Assembly (NCBI GenBank): GCA_964353175.1
Contig: CAYGUX010000001.1
Span: forward strand, 62,001-126,000
Reading direction: 5' to 3'
DNA from: JAIYCX01 sp964353175
GTDB taxonomy: Bacteria; Bdellovibrionota_C; UBA2361; SZUA-149; DAOLCO01
DNA: 64,000 nt
Shown: positions 51,659-61,300 of the stretch, piece by piece
How the letters are laid out: every line of letters starts with the position of its first letter
How positions within the stretch are numbered: the first letter of the stretch is position 1
Program-made: the position numbers and the translations under genes
The notes under the pieces: model-generated
What the model was told of the DNA's origin: nothing
What the model saw: the letters and a program-made list of their open reading frames with translations, nothing else
The model's database searches: none

Positions 51659-53704
51659 ATGACAAAGCCTTCTGAAAAGCTAAAATATCCCTTTGATCTA
51701 ATTACTCTACTAATCTTAGCTTCGATACCTAGATTAATACTTCTAATCTCAAGTCAGGCTGGTATTGAATCAGATGAAGCCATCGTAGGTCTAATGGCCA
51801 AACATATTAGCGAAGGCAAGAATATCCCTATCTTCTATTATGGCCAACCCTATATGGGCTCACTAGAAGCAATCCTAGTTGCTCCGCTATTTCTTATCTT
51901 TGGAGCAAACAACTATTGTTTAAAATTAATCCCCTTCCTCTTCTCATTAGGTCATGTTGCCTTAACTTACCAAATAGGAACTAGGTTAAAAAACGTACTT
52001 ACTGGTAGGATTGCGGGCTTATATGTGGCCCTAGCACCAAGTTCACTCATTATATGGAGTCTAAAAGCCAGAGGAGGCTTCATAGAAACCATCTTCCTTG
52101 GTTCACTAGCTCTTCTACTTAGTCTAGACATCTTTAAACCCCAACAGAATAAACGAAAGATTAAAAATAGTAATTTTATCTATCTAGGCCTAGTTTTAGG
52201 GCTAGGCTGGTGGACCAATAATCAAATCATATTCTTTATTGCTCCGATTGGCCTAAGCCTCCTCTATCTTTTTATCAGTAGTAAAGGTTATAGCTTAAGA
52301 CAAATTGGCAGAATCTCCCTACTCGGCACTTTGTCCTTTATTCTTGGTGGTCTTCCTTTTTGGATATACAACATCCAGGAAAAGCCAAAGTGGCAAAGCT
52401 TCGAGCTTTTATTCGGTAAAACAGCTGGAGGCTCATCTTTAAGATACTTCTCAGATTACTGGGAAACAGCATTACCAATCATACTAGGAGCAAAGAAGTT
52501 CTGGAGCGAGTCAGAGATCTATGCAAATTCTAGTTTCGCTATCTATTCCGCATTTCTCCTAATAATAATTATCGGAACCAAGAACTTAAATAAAGAATCC
52601 AAAACTAGCGCCTTACCGTTCTACGTATTCCTGATCACAACGCCCCTTATCTTCTCTCTAAGCAGTTTTGGCTGGCTGAGCAGGGCCCCACGCTACTTGT
52701 TGCCCTTATACTCAGTGTTGCCGATTATACTCGCTTCTCATCTTGTCTCCATAATGCACACTAAACAATTAAAAAAATGGGCATACTGTTTACTAGGCCT
52801 CATTATCACTCACAACCTAGCTTCAAACTATCTTGATGGAAATATCGCTGATGAAGGTCAACCAATGGTCTATAGGGCTGGACGAGTCGCTGTTGATCAT
52901 ACAGAATTATATAGCTGGCTAGATGCGAATCAATGCAATCATATCCATACTAACTACTGGATTGGATATCGGGCCGCCTTTGAAACTCAGGAAAGAATCA
53001 CTTTTACGAGATTTGGCACACCTCGCTCACTTCGCCTACCAGAATATGAAGAGCCAAAGAAAACTGACTCCAATAAATGCGGAACTACATATGTACTAGT
53101 CGAAGAAGAAAAAAGAGGGTTTGAAAAATGGCTAAATTCTCTAGGGATGGAATATCAGGAGGCTCAAGCCAGCGGATACACTATTTTGAAAGATGTGAAA
53201 TACAAGTCCCTAAAAGGAGCAAAATTGGAGGTTGATGCAGTTTCTAAAGTTTTCATCCCCCCTGACAACACCTCACTTAAAGAGTTAAGTAAAAACACCC
53301 AAGCTCTCTTTGATCATTCGATAGGATCAAGATGGGGATCTGGAGGAGCACAGAAAGCAGGAATGGCCCTAGAGATTGAGTTTAATCGGCCTGCGGAATT
53401 AGGTTCAATATCTCTCTTGTTTGGCCAATTTAAGCATGACGCACCTTCTAGCCTCTTGATTAGTGCCTACAAAGAAAAATCCTCTGAACGAACCTTTCTC
53501 TTTGATATAAGAGGAACTCGTGCTCAAAGAGACATTCAACACAGAGAATTTGGTGATATAAAGGATACGTGGGACATAAGATTCGACAAGATTAAAGTCT
53601 CTAAGCTAAGATTTGAACTAATGGAGGAGAATCCCATCTTTGATTGGTCAATTGCAGAGCTTGAGTTTTATGCCCCACCTGCATTAGAAGAAACTCACAA
53701 ATAA
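51659..53704 (+). CDS. GT39/ArnT-like membrane glycosyltransferase with C-terminal beta domain
   Basis: 681 aa. The first about 390 residues hold some ten membrane helices of the GT-C fold. The first periplasmic loop carries the acidic pair in 'SQAGIESDEAIVGLMAKHIS' (about 33-52) and 'IFYYGQPYMGSLEAI'. After a soluble linker, residues about 540-680 look like a discoidin (F5/8 type C) fold: 'SRWGSGGAQKAGMALEIEF', 'LGSISLLFGQF', 'VSKLRFEL' and the closing 'DWSIAELEFYAP'. It would use a polyprenyl-phosphate sugar outside the membrane. The tail may bind the polysaccharide made by the same operon. Confidence 0.78.
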   Translation: MTKPSEKLKYPFDLITLLILASIPRLILLISSQAGIESDEAIVGLMAKHISEGKNIPIFYYGQPYMGSLEAILVAPLFLIFGANNYCLKLIPFLFSLGHVALTYQIGTRLKNVLTGRIAGLYVALAPSSLIIWSLKARGGFIETIFLGSLALLLSLDIFKPQQNKRKIKNSNFIYLGLVLGLGWWTNNQIIFFIAPIGLSLLYLFISSKGYSLRQIGRISLLGTLSFILGGLPFWIYNIQEKPKWQSFELLFGKTAGGSSLRYFSDYWETALPIILGAKKFWSESEIYANSSFAIYSAFLLIIIIGTKNLNKESKTSALPFYVFLITTPLIFSLSSFGWLSRAPRYLLPLYSVLPIILASHLVSIMHTKQLKKWAYCLLGLIITHNLASNYLDGNIADEGQPMVYRAGRVAVDHTELYSWLDANQCNHIHTNYWIGYRAAFETQERITFTRFGTPRSLRLPEYEEPKKTDSNKCGTTYVLVEEEKRGFEKWLNSLGMEYQEAQASGYTILKDVKYKSLKGAKLEVDAVSKVFIPPDNTSLKELSKNTQALFDHSIGSRWGSGGAQKAGMALEIEFNRPAELGSISLLFGQFKHDAPSSLLISAYKEKSSERTFLFDIRGTRAQRDIQHREFGDIKDTWDIRFDKIKVSKLRFELMEENPIFDWSIAELEFYAPPALEETHK

Positions 53705-53730
53705 TAACAGAAACATCTCCTAGGAATTTT

Positions 53731-54822
53731 ATGGGATTTAATTGCGGTATCGTAGGCCTTCCAAATGTAGGCAAATCAACAATCTTTAATGCGATGACAA
53801 GTGCGGGAGCGGAGGCAGCGAACTATCCATTCTGCACTATCGAACCAAACACTGGCATTGTAGCAGTACCAGATGATCGGCTGGAAATCTTAAGCAAAAT
53901 AGGAAAGTCAGAAAAAACCATCCCAACAGCGATAGAGTTTGTGGATATAGCAGGCCTTGTTAAAGGTGCCTCTTCAGGAGAAGGATTAGGGAATCAATTC
54001 CTAGGTCACATTAGAAGTGTAGATGCGATTATACACGTAGTACGATGCTTCGAAGATGAAAACGTTACTCACGTGGAAGGTAACATAGATCCAAAACGAG
54101 ATGTAGAACTTATCGAAACAGAACTCCTTCTATCTGATCTTGCAAGCGTGGATAAACGTCTTGATAAGGCAGTAAAGCTAGCTAAGGCTGGCAATAAAGA
54201 GAGTAAGGAGGAAGCGGAAAGCCTAGCACTTGCTAAAGGATACTTAGATGCTGGGACCCTGATCTCTACCATCAAAGATCCAGAGATTAGAGATTTAATT
54301 AGACCCCTAGGACTAATTACAGCAAAGCCACTAGTCTTTGTTGCGAATGTAGCTGAATCAGAAGTGAACAACCCCAACGAGTACGCCTTGACCCTAAAAG
54401 CCCTCGCGGAAGAAAGAGAAGCAGGCTTCGTATTCTTATCAGGACAAGTTGAATCTGAGGTGGCGAATCTACCTGAATCAGAAAGAATGGACTTCCTTGA
54501 AGCACTAGATATTAAAGAGTCAGGCCTACAAAAGCTTGCGAAAGCTGGCTATGAGGCCCTAAACTTGATTACATATTTCACTTGTGGACCCAAAGAAACT
54601 AGAGCATGGACTGTGAGAGTTGGGGCGGCAGCACCCGAAGCGGCGGGCGAAATCCACTCCGATTTCACTAAAGGCTTCATTCGAGCGGAAGTTATTGCGT
54701 ACGATGACTATATTTCTTCAGGTGGAGAAGCTAAAGCCAAAGAGCAAGGAAAGCTAAGATCAGAAGGTAAAACTTACATCGTAAAAGATGGCGATGTAAT
54801 GCATTTTAGATTTAACGTTTAG
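53731..54822 (+). CDS. ychF: redox-regulated ATPase/GTPase YchF (OLA1 family)
   Basis: 363 aa, the full normal length. P-loop 'CGIVGLPNVGKSTIFNAM' (about 5-22), 'NYPFCTIEPNTGIVAVPD' and switch 'FVDIAGLVKGASSGEGLGNQFL' (about 70-91) are followed by a coiled-coil helical domain and a C-terminal TGS domain ('LNLITYFTCGPKETRAWTV', 'DFTKGFIRAEVIAYDDYI'). YchF binds ribosomes and prefers ATP to GTP. It is followed by a 14-bp terminator-like hairpin. Confidence 0.97.
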   Translation: MGFNCGIVGLPNVGKSTIFNAMTSAGAEAANYPFCTIEPNTGIVAVPDDRLEILSKIGKSEKTIPTAIEFVDIAGLVKGASSGEGLGNQFLGHIRSVDAIIHVVRCFEDENVTHVEGNIDPKRDVELIETELLLSDLASVDKRLDKAVKLAKAGNKESKEEAESLALAKGYLDAGTLISTIKDPEIRDLIRPLGLITAKPLVFVANVAESEVNNPNEYALTLKALAEEREAGFVFLSGQVESEVANLPESERMDFLEALDIKESGLQKLAKAGYEALNLITYFTCGPKETRAWTVRVGAAAPEAAGEIHSDFTKGFIRAEVIAYDDYISSGGEAKAKEQGKLRSEGKTYIVKDGDVMHFRFNV

Positions 54823-54834
54823 ACTAGTCGTATC

Positions 54835-54878
54835 GTTTAAGACGCTACTAAACACTAAGAAGTGGTAGCGTCTTAAAC
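54835..54878 (+). terminator. 14-bp hairpin after ychF
   Basis: GTTTAAGACGCTAC (54835-54848) and its exact complement (54865-54878) with a 16-base loop, starting 12 bases after the ychF stop. It is followed by an AT-rich stretch ending CCTTTT, not a clean T run. A transcription end for the polysaccharide-ychF unit is the likely role. Confidence 0.65.
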
Positions 54879-55342
54879 TCTTAAAATTCCTTTTCAGTTT
54901 AACAACTTAACCCAACCTATCGTTAGCGATCCCGACACCTTTAAAAACTGCAATCCAATAATCATCGACCACTCTTAGGAGTAGAAAGTATGCTCCCAAC
55001 TTTATAAATCTAAGCCAAGAATCAAAACTATTTGGAACTTTTTCCAAGTTCAATCATCAAAGAAACTGTACACATTTAAAATTTTTTAGGAAAAAAAATT
55101 AAGTGTGTGCAAAAGAAACTCTTGGGTACTTTGATTTTTTATGATAAGAGTCAGGAGAATCTGTCTTGCTGTACCGACAGATATTTGGTTCAGCGATGCT
55201 GAACTTGTCTTAGAATGATGTACTTCTAAAGCAAGATAGCTGAAATGGCAAGGGTCAATCTAGTGTTAAAATACAGATTTAGAGTCCTAAAATACAGCGC
55301 AAAACGAGCATCGAAGTTAAACTGAAATTAGGGAAATTTAAT
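54879..55342. other. 464-base intergenic region with two tandem hairpins upstream of the histone-like gene
   Basis: No protein frame and no tRNA were found. Two small hairpins follow each other at 55159-55182 (ATCTGTC / GACAGAT) and 55188-55204 (GTTCAGC / GCTGAAC). They could lie in the 5' leader of the lysine-rich protein gene or belong to a small RNA. An A-rich block (around 55076-55105) precedes them. The histone-like gene has AGGG about ten bases before its ATG. Confidence 0.45.
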
Positions 55343-55639
55343 ATGGCGACAAAGAAAAAAGCTGCTCCTAAAAAAGCTGCAAAGAAGACTGTAAAGAAAG
55401 CTGCGGCTAAAAAGACAGTAAAGAAAACAGTAGCTAAAAAAGCTCCTGCTAAAAAGAAAGCTCCTGCTAAAAAAACAGTAGCTAAAAAAACAGTAAAGAA
55501 AGCTGCTCCTAAAAAAGCTGCTAAAAAGACTGTTGCCAAGAAAGCTCCTGCAAGAAAAGCTGCTGCTACTAGAAAGAAGCCAGCTCGTCCAGCTGCTAGA
55601 AAGAAAACAGCGAAGAAAGCTGTTAAGAAAAGCGCGTAA
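55343..55639 (+). CDS. lysine/alanine-rich histone H1-like protein
   Basis: 98 aa made almost entirely of Lys, Ala, Thr, Val and Pro in repeats of the type AKKTVKKAA and AKKAPAKK, ending with an Arg-rich segment. There is no folded core, so it is expected to be disordered and to coat DNA like the C-terminal tail of eukaryotic H1. Comparable proteins occur in Chlamydia (Hc1/Hc2), Bordetella and Bdellovibrio relatives. The repeats make the DNA itself repetitive. A strong terminator follows. Confidence 0.9.
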   Translation: MATKKKAAPKKAAKKTVKKAAAKKTVKKTVAKKAPAKKKAPAKKTVAKKTVKKAAPKKAAKKTVAKKAPARKAAATRKKPARPAARKKTAKKAVKKSA

Positions 55640-55676
55640 CTCTAGGGTTATGACGTTGGGAACTTTACGTTCCAGT

Positions 55677-55704
55677 AAAGCCACCGCAAGGTGGCTTTTT
55701 TTTT
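55677..55704 (+). terminator. strong rho-independent terminator of the histone-like gene
   Basis: AGCCACC / GGTGGCT stem with a GCAA tetraloop (55679-55696), then nine Ts (55696-55704). It is 38 bases after the stop codon and is the clearest intrinsic terminator in the window. It separates the histone-like gene from meaB, whose start must therefore lie downstream of it. Confidence 0.92.
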
Positions 55705-55738
55705 AACAAACTTAGAAAGAATACAGGCAGTTAGGCCA

Positions 55739-56665
55739 ATGCTTACCCAAATTTCTAAAAACAGAAGAGCTCTTGCAAAAGCACTCTCGGAGGTAGAAAA
55801 CTCCGAAGAAAGTACTCCGAAGTGGTACGAAACGATTTATAAAAATTGTGGCAAGGCTAAAATCATTGGAATAACCGGTGCACCAGGTGCTGGAAAATCA
55901 TCTCTAATCAATTTACTCATAAAAGAGTTTCTAAATAAGTCCCTGAGAGTAGCAGTTCTAGCTATCGATCCATCAAGTCCTTATTCCGGAGGAGCGATTC
56001 TCGGAGATAGGACAAGAATGATTCTCTCCGCTGAAGATAATAATGTATTTATCAGATCATCGGCTTCGAGAGGAAGGCTTGGTGGACTCTCCCCTAAGAC
56101 CTTAGAAATGGTACACGTTTTAGATGCGGCAAACTATGACGTGATTATAATTGAAACTGTTGGTGTTGGTCAGGCTGAAATGGACATCATGAAGTGCGCT
56201 CACCTTGTAGCACTCGTACTATCTCCACATACGGGAGATGGAATGCAAGCACTTAAAGCAGGCATTCTTGAGATAGCAGACATTTTTATTCTAAATAAAG
56301 CAGACCTACTTGGCATGAACGAGCTTGAAAAGGATCTACTATCTAGCTTAATGTTAGCCCCAGAGATTAAACAGATAGCAAAAACTTCTACCTACAACAA
56401 CCAGGGCATCTCTGAATTATGCGACAAGCTCCTCAAAATTCACGAAGAACTATCAACAAGTGGTGAGATTAAAACAAGAATTGAACGATCTTTAATTTTC
56501 GAATTTACTTTCAAGCTAAGAGAATCCTTACTTCTAGCCCTTGAGAAGGATGAAAAATTCACTGAAAAAATTGCTTTATTAGAAAAGAAAATAATTGATA
56601 GATCTAAAAGCCCACAAAAATGTGTTACCGAGATACTAAGCTACTTAGAAAAAACTAAGCATTAA
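55739..56665 (+). CDS. meaB: methylmalonyl-CoA mutase-associated GTPase MeaB (ArgK family)
   Basis: A G3E-family GTPase that protects and loads B12 into methylmalonyl-CoA mutase. 308 aa. P-loop 'IGITGAPGAGKSSLINLLIKEF' (about 42-63), 'LAIDPSSPYSGGAILGDRTRM' (about 75-95), the signature 'FIRSSASRGRLGGLSPKT' and the NKxD motif 'FILNKADLLG' (about 180-189). An upstream GTG would start inside the histone gene's terminator, so the ATG at 55739 is chosen, with AGG five bases before it. The mutase genes are not in the window. Confidence 0.93.
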   Translation: MLTQISKNRRALAKALSEVENSEESTPKWYETIYKNCGKAKIIGITGAPGAGKSSLINLLIKEFLNKSLRVAVLAIDPSSPYSGGAILGDRTRMILSAEDNNVFIRSSASRGRLGGLSPKTLEMVHVLDAANYDVIIIETVGVGQAEMDIMKCAHLVALVLSPHTGDGMQALKAGILEIADIFILNKADLLGMNELEKDLLSSLMLAPEIKQIAKTSTYNNQGISELCDKLLKIHEELSTSGEIKTRIERSLIFEFTFKLRESLLLALEKDEKFTEKIALLEKKIIDRSKSPQKCVTEILSYLEKTKH

Positions 56666-56670
56666 GCAGG

Positions 56671-57710
56671 CTACTTACCACGATTGATAAGCTTCTTAAC
56701 CGCTCGATTATGTTCTTCTAAAGACCGACTAAATGTATGCTCGCCAACCTTATCTGGATCTAGGACATAATATAGAAAGCCATGAGAAGTAGGGTTCACT
56801 ACCGCCAACAAGGAATCTCTATGAGGAGTAGTGATTGGAGTGGGAGGCAATCCTAAATGTAATCTTAGATTGTAGGGATTATCTCTATTATCTAAATCTT
56901 TTCTTGTAAGATTTCCATTAAAATTAGGTATGCCATAAATAACTGCCGCATCAATTCCTAGAGCCATTTTACGTTCCAGTCGATTCCAAATAACTTCTGC
57001 CACCATTGGCTTTTCGAAATCCTTGGAAGTCTCTGCTTCCACTAGAGAAGCAATAATCATAGCTTGATGTAAGGTGATGCCTCGACTAGCCACTAAAATC
57101 TCGTATCCTTCTGGCAATTTTTTCCAAAAGGCATTAATCATTTCTATAAATACTTGAGACGCTGTGGGGGTTGAATAAAAAGAGTAGGTTGCTGGATACA
57201 GATACCCCTCAATAGAACTAGAAGAAATGCCTTGCGACAAAAGAAAGTTAGGATCTCTAGAAAGCTTTCGAAACTCCTTTTTAGAACCAATACCTAAAGC
57301 TACGCAGCGATTAATAATTTGTTTTAAAGTAAAGCCTTCCGGTATGACTAACTCAACGCTAGGCACACTATATATCTTCCCACTCTTAAAAGACTTCTCA
57401 ATATCTAAAGGTGATACGACCCTCTCAAAGGCATAATGACCAGCCTGAAAACTTCTAAAATCTGAAAACACCTTTGTCCATAAAGTGAATAAACGACTTG
57501 AACTTATAAGATTTTTATCTTTCAACTCCATTGAAAGAGCTTGCAAACTCATTCCCTTCTGCAAGTCCATCTCAACGACCTTGAGGCCAGTATCATGAGA
57601 TCGATTAGACCAAGAAGCTAAAAAGTAACCTCCTGAAAAGAATGTGGCAATGAGGANNNNNNNNNNAGGAAAAATACGATTAACGATATAACCGTAAATA
57701 ATCTTGACAT
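56671..57710 (-). CDS. mltG: endolytic murein transglycosylase MltG, interrupted by an assembly gap
   Basis: Cuts nascent glycan strands to end peptidoglycan synthesis. The main part (to about 57655) has 'MSLQALSMELKDKNLISSS', 'VIPEGFTLKQIINRCVALG', 'IEGYLYPATYSF' and the catalytic glutamate region 'ASLVEAETSKDFEKPMVAEVIWNRL'. The same frame continues up to the Ns with a membrane-like stretch (LIATFFSGGYFLASWS). Beyond the Ns a start ATG (57708-57710), preceded by AAGGA, opens MSRLFTVISLIVFF. The two sides are the N-terminal anchor of one protein of about 340 aa. The N count breaks the frame, so it is an artefact rather than a mutation. The gene ends 5 bases after meaB, convergent. Confidence 0.9.
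57657..57666. other. assembly gap (10 Ns) inside mltG
   Basis: Ten Ns fall in the region encoding the membrane anchor of MltG. Coding sense continues on both sides, so little sequence is probably missing and the join is supported by the gene itself, unlike the gap at 37863. Confidence 0.98.
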
Positions 57711-57728
57711 CAAAAATCTTTCCTTAAA

Positions 57729-58331
57729 TTAAACTTCGCTTAAAACTAGTCGAACATCAAAAACTTTCATGCCTGCTAACAGCGCCCCTTCCATACCCTT
57801 CTCCCCATCTTCGAATACCAAAGTTCGCTGTGGATCAATCCCAATAGTCTTTGCGACATCAAGCCAGACCTCCGGCCTGTCCTTCGTATTAGTCGTATCA
57901 TCAGCTGCTACCACTAGCTCAAAAAGCCCTAAGAGATTATTATCTTCTAAACTCTTAACCACATTCACTCTAATACCACCAGAAACAACTGCCATCGGCT
58001 TCTTCCCGCTATATTTTTTTGCTATAGCTGTAATGGGTGACAACTCTTTCGCTTGAAAATTACTCTCAAACAACAAGGATTCTTTTCTATCAGCAATCTC
58101 CTGACTCGTGCAACTTAAATTAAGTTTATCTATAAGATCTTGAGCAATCACATAACTTGGAATAGAATTATATGCATGTAAGAAAGAAATGGGAAGATCA
58201 ATTCCATACTCTCTAAAAACTTGCTCCCAAGCCTTAAAATGTGCCTCAAGACTATCTACAAGAGTACCGTCACAATCAAAGATAAATCCGTCAAAACCAT
58301 CTAACCACTCATCATTTAAAACATCATTCAT
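57729..58331 (-). CDS. HAD-superfamily hydrolase (beta-phosphoglucomutase / sugar phosphatase-like)
   Basis: 200 aa from the ATG chosen here. Motif I 'FIFDCDGTLVDSLEAHFKAWE' (about 15-35) is the DxD(G)T nucleophile; motif II is the Ser in 'MAVVSGGIR'; motif IV 'LVFEDGEKGMEGALLAGMKVFDV' holds the metal-binding acids. A helical cap sits between motifs I and II. The arrangement matches YqaB/YcjU-type phosphatases and beta-phosphoglucomutases. A TTG nine codons earlier would overlap purL; the ATG 5 bases after the purL stop is simpler. Co-transcribed with purL and about 20 bases before mltG. Confidence 0.87.
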   Translation of the reverse strand: MNDVLNDEWLDGFDGFIFDCDGTLVDSLEAHFKAWEQVFREYGIDLPISFLHAYNSIPSYVIAQDLIDKLNLSCTSQEIADRKESLLFESNFQAKELSPITAIAKKYSGKKPMAVVSGGIRVNVVKSLEDNNLLGLFELVVAADDTTNTKDRPEVWLDVAKTIGIDPQRTLVFEDGEKGMEGALLAGMKVFDVRLVLSEV

Positions 58332-58336
58332 ACTCA

Positions 58337-61300
58337 CTACTTTCTTTCTAATAACCAATCTCTAGCACTAGTAAAACATACAATCCATGGAGAAAATTCA
58401 CTCCTCGATTGTGAGGTTTCTAGATTAGGAAGTTGCCAATTTATAAAACTTCTTTCAATATGCGGCATCAACGCAAGATGCCGACCATCGATAGAGCAAA
58501 CGCCTGCGGCTCTCAAATCAGAACCATTGGGATTCCGAGGGTACGACTCAGATGAATATTTAAGCGCCAGTTGGAATTTGGACTTGTCTGCATCTAAATT
58601 GAATTTCCCTTCGCCATGAGCAACCCAAGCGCCGATTGTACTTCCCTTTAAATCTTTTAACATTATTGCGCTACTATCCTCAACAGTCAGCCCAACAAAA
58701 GTACTTTCAAATTTCCCTGAATCATTATGGGACATTTGAATGCCCTCAGGATTAGTTCTGTCGATAAGTCCTAAGCTTGTCATTAACTGACAACCATTAC
58801 AAACTCCGATAGAAAGAGTATTAGGTCTTTCATAAAATTCGTTTAAAATCTCTTTAGCCTTATCGCTATAAATCCAACTAGTAGCCCAACCACGGCCAGC
58901 TCCTAAGACATCGCTATTACTAAAGCCTCCAGGGAAAGCTAAGAATGATGTATTTTTAAAATCAACGCTACCACGAACTACCTCATCCATCGTCACATCT
59001 CTGACATCAAAACCACTCGCATATAAACATGCTGCGAGTTCTCTATCACCATTCGTACCCTTTTCCCTCACAACCACAGCCTCCAAACCACTTCGTTTGG
59101 GCTTCGAAACAGAAAATTCTACATTCTTTCCACTAGAGTCAAAACCACTAGGCCAATTAAGCTCTAGTGGCACTGAATTCAAGGACTCAAATCTTTCCTT
59201 AGCCAAAGCACGCGGGACTTGCAAAGAATCAAATTGAAAAGAAGGTTTTAACCAAACTCGTCTCAGTTCTTCTAGCTCCAATCTATGGGTGAACTCAGGA
59301 GAAATCAAACTAATAGCCCTACCCTTAATATCCCCAACAACTCTAAGATCTAAACCTAAATCACTTGCCTTAGATACGATCCCCTCTAGTTCTTCATCTC
59401 TTACTTGCAACAACACTCCAGCTTGTTCCGAGAACAGACTAACCGCAGTTGGAAATGTTCGTAGATTTAAAGTTAAGCCAATATCACCTACAAATGCCAT
59501 CTCCAAAGCCGATACGATTACTCCGCCTTGAGAAACATCATGAGATGCTAAAAGTTTTTCAGCCTGCACTAGCTCTTGAACAAAGCCAAAAGCAGTTTTA
59601 AAGTATGGCACAGAAATCTGAGTTAAAGGCTCAGTTAGAAGGTTATTCTTAGTTTGTAATAAAACACTACCTCCAAGTTGAAAATCACTCGTCCCTGCCA
59701 AGTTAAGATAAAGTAGCTTAGAATCTTGTATCGCTTTTAATTCACTACTAACACATTTACTAACATTTTCTACTTCAGAAGAAGCACTAACGATAACAGT
59801 ACCAGGTGCTTTTACAGATATTCCATCTGGATAACCCATAGTCATCGACATAGAGTCCTTACCAGTTGGGACAGCAACCCCCAGTTCGATACAAAGTTTA
59901 GATAAAGCTTCCACCGCTCTATACAACCTCGCGTTCTCCCCTTTCTGCTTTGCAGGCCACATCCAGTTTGCACTTAAAGCTACGCCTTCTAAACCATGCG
60001 CCAAGGGTGCACTTATAATATTCGTTAAGGACTCAATAACACTATACTCAGCACCACGCTCTGGATTTATCAATCCAAGAGTCGCGTGATGGCCTATAGA
60101 GGTAGCAATTCCACTCTTCCCGGTGTAATCAAGTGCCATTACACCGCAATCATTTAAAGGAAGGTGTAGCGGACCTGTGCATTGTTGCATTGCAACAAGC
60201 CCCGTCACACTTCTATCAACTTTATTAGTCAGCCAATCCTTACAAGCAATGGAGTCCATTGAAAGCACTTCCCGTAATGCAGACTCAAATACCTTAGGAT
60301 CAGAAAGTTTTAGATGTAATTCATTTAATTCTCGATCAACTTCAACATCCTCTAGGATTGTCTTTGGAGAACTTCCCAACAAAACATCAACTGGCAAATC
60401 AAAGGGTGTCTCAACCTTAGAAGTCTTAACCGTAATTCTACCACTTGAAGTGATTTGACCCACGACATAACATGGAGCGCCTTCTCGCTGAGAAATCTCT
60501 TTTATAATTTCGATATCCTCCTTAGCTACAATCAAACCCATTCTTTCTTGGGATTCATTGCATAATATCTCATAAGGCTGAAGGCTCTCATCCCCTAGAG
60601 GCAACTCATCTAACCAAATCTCGCCACCTGTGTCCTCTAATAATTCACTAAAACAATTTATATGCCCACCTGCTCCATGATCGTGGACAAGTTTGATTGG
60701 ATTATTAGGCATCTCAGAAAGAGTACGAATTACATTCATCGCTCTTTTTTGAATCTCTGGATTCGCTCTCTGTATCGCGCTCAACTCAAGATCAGAAGAA
60801 ACATCTCCAGTATCAACCGAGCTAACAGAACCACCGCCCATCCCAATTCTAAAGTTCTCACCACCAATTAGAACTAAAAGATCTCCATCTTTTGCTTTCT
60901 GCTTTAAAGCATCTTTTGCTTTCGCATAACCTACCCCACCCGCCATCATAATCACTCGATCATAAGCATAAGTATCAGCTTCCACCTTTCCTTCAAAAGT
61001 AGAAATAGATCCGCAAATAACAGGCTGCCCAAACTTATTACCAAAATCAGAAGCCCCATTTGAAGCCTTAATTAAAATCTGTGCTGGGGTTTGATATTTC
61101 CACTCCCTCTCCTTCAGAAACAGATCCCAACGATTAGGAGACTGCTTATCAAGCCGAGGATACGCAGTCATGTAAACAGCAGTTCCCGCTAGAGGAACAC
61201 CCCCAGTTCCACCCGCCATTCTATCCCGAATCTCTCCACCACTTCCAGTAGAAGCACCATAAAAAGGCTCAACTGTAGTTGGAAAGTTATGAGTCTCTGC

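Noticed and set aside
55343..55639. Tandem repeat or CRISPR-like array
   Set aside because: The repetition follows codons of a Lys/Ala-rich protein, with no spacer structure. I saw no CRISPR array or cas gene in the window.
55279..55684. Minus-strand frames opposite the histone-like gene (Phe/Leu/Ala- and Ser/Phe-rich)
   Set aside because: They are produced by the Lys/Ala codon repeats of the real gene.
55691..55738. GTG start for meaB upstream of the ATG at 55739
   Set aside because: It lies within the terminator stem of the preceding gene and the added residues (MAFFL...) come from the T run.
58332..58358. TTG start of the HAD phosphatase overlapping purL
   Set aside because: The ATG at 58331 follows the purL stop by 5 bases and begins right before the conserved domain; the longer form adds a basic tail that is unlikely.
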